A stretch of DNA of 5,776 bases from NCBI GenBank assembly GCA_900553845.1, contig USEW01000116.1, forward strand, positions 1 through 5,776, written 5' to 3'. Position 1 is the first letter of the stretch; each line of letters opens with the position of its first letter. Under the pieces are notes generated by a model. That model was given only the letters and a program-made list of their open reading frames with translations. It did not search any database and had not been told where the DNA came from. This document shows, in pieces, positions 5,707-5,776 of the stretch. The DNA comes from an uncultured bacterium. GTDB lineage: Bacteria > Cyanobacteriota > Vampirovibrionia > Gastranaerophilales > Gastranaerophilaceae. The position numbers and the translations under genes are program-made.

Positions 5707-5776
5707 TTTTATAATTATACTTATTTTTTATAATTATTTTATTACATATTTACGATAAAAAAATAAATATATTTGA
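5707..5776. repeat. AT-rich spacer with a 12-base direct repeat
   Basis: After the sigma stop the sequence is almost pure A/T. The 12-mer TTTTATAATTAT occurs at 5707-5718 and again at 5726-5737, 19 bases apart, and each copy contains a TATAAT and the palindrome ATAATTAT. There is no GC stem for an intrinsic terminator and no -35 at a suitable distance. It may be low-complexity spacer or the start of a promoter region for a gene beyond the window. Confidence 0.35.

Overview
This is an AT-rich bacterial window using the standard code, with every supported gene on the + strand. It encodes seven confident proteins in two blocks. The gene content (ruvX followed by a DUF1292 gene, ribF, flhB and a FliA-like sigma factor) fits a flagellated, low-GC bacterium. 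My best guess is a gut Melainabacteria/Gastranaerophilales-type lineage, with a Firmicutes-like lineage as the alternative. This is an impression from protein style and codon use, not a tested placement.

Block 1 (about 103-3720) is a very tight five-gene run, probably one operon. It starts with a 95-aa stand-alone copy of the ClpX C4 zinc finger behind a strong Shine-Dalgarno. A 553-aa helical protein that I do not recognise follows after 5 bases. Next comes ruvX (Holliday-junction-resolvase fold, pre-16S rRNA maturation), which overlaps the unknown gene by 16 bases. An acidic DUF1292/YrzB-type protein then starts on the base after the ruvX stop. The last gene is ribF (riboflavin kinase/FAD synthetase), which begins with TTG two bases after the DUF1292 stop. 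The ruvX-DUF1292 pair is a known neighbourhood; the two genes in front of it are the unusual part.

A 175-base gap (3721-3895) separates the blocks. It holds a good extended -10 promoter (TGG-TATAAT) and a leader of about 110 bases with a possible 18-codon upstream ORF ending three bases before flhB. I see no convincing terminator after ribF.

Block 2 (3896-5706) is flhB, the substrate-specificity switch of the flagellar type III export gate, with an intact NPTH self-cleavage site. A sigma-70-family factor resembling FliA follows 14 bases later, but its region 3 is replaced by an acidic, Ser/Asn-rich linker. FlhB controls the switch from hook to filament export and FliA-type sigma factors transcribe late flagellar genes, so the pairing makes sense even though flhA, flhF and flhG are absent between them. 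The last 70 bases are AT-only-like spacer with a short direct repeat.

I found no tRNA, rRNA, CRISPR array, insertion sequence or riboswitch. The items most worth following up are the orphan ClpX-type zinc finger, the 553-aa unknown protein beside it, and the unusual sigma factor.
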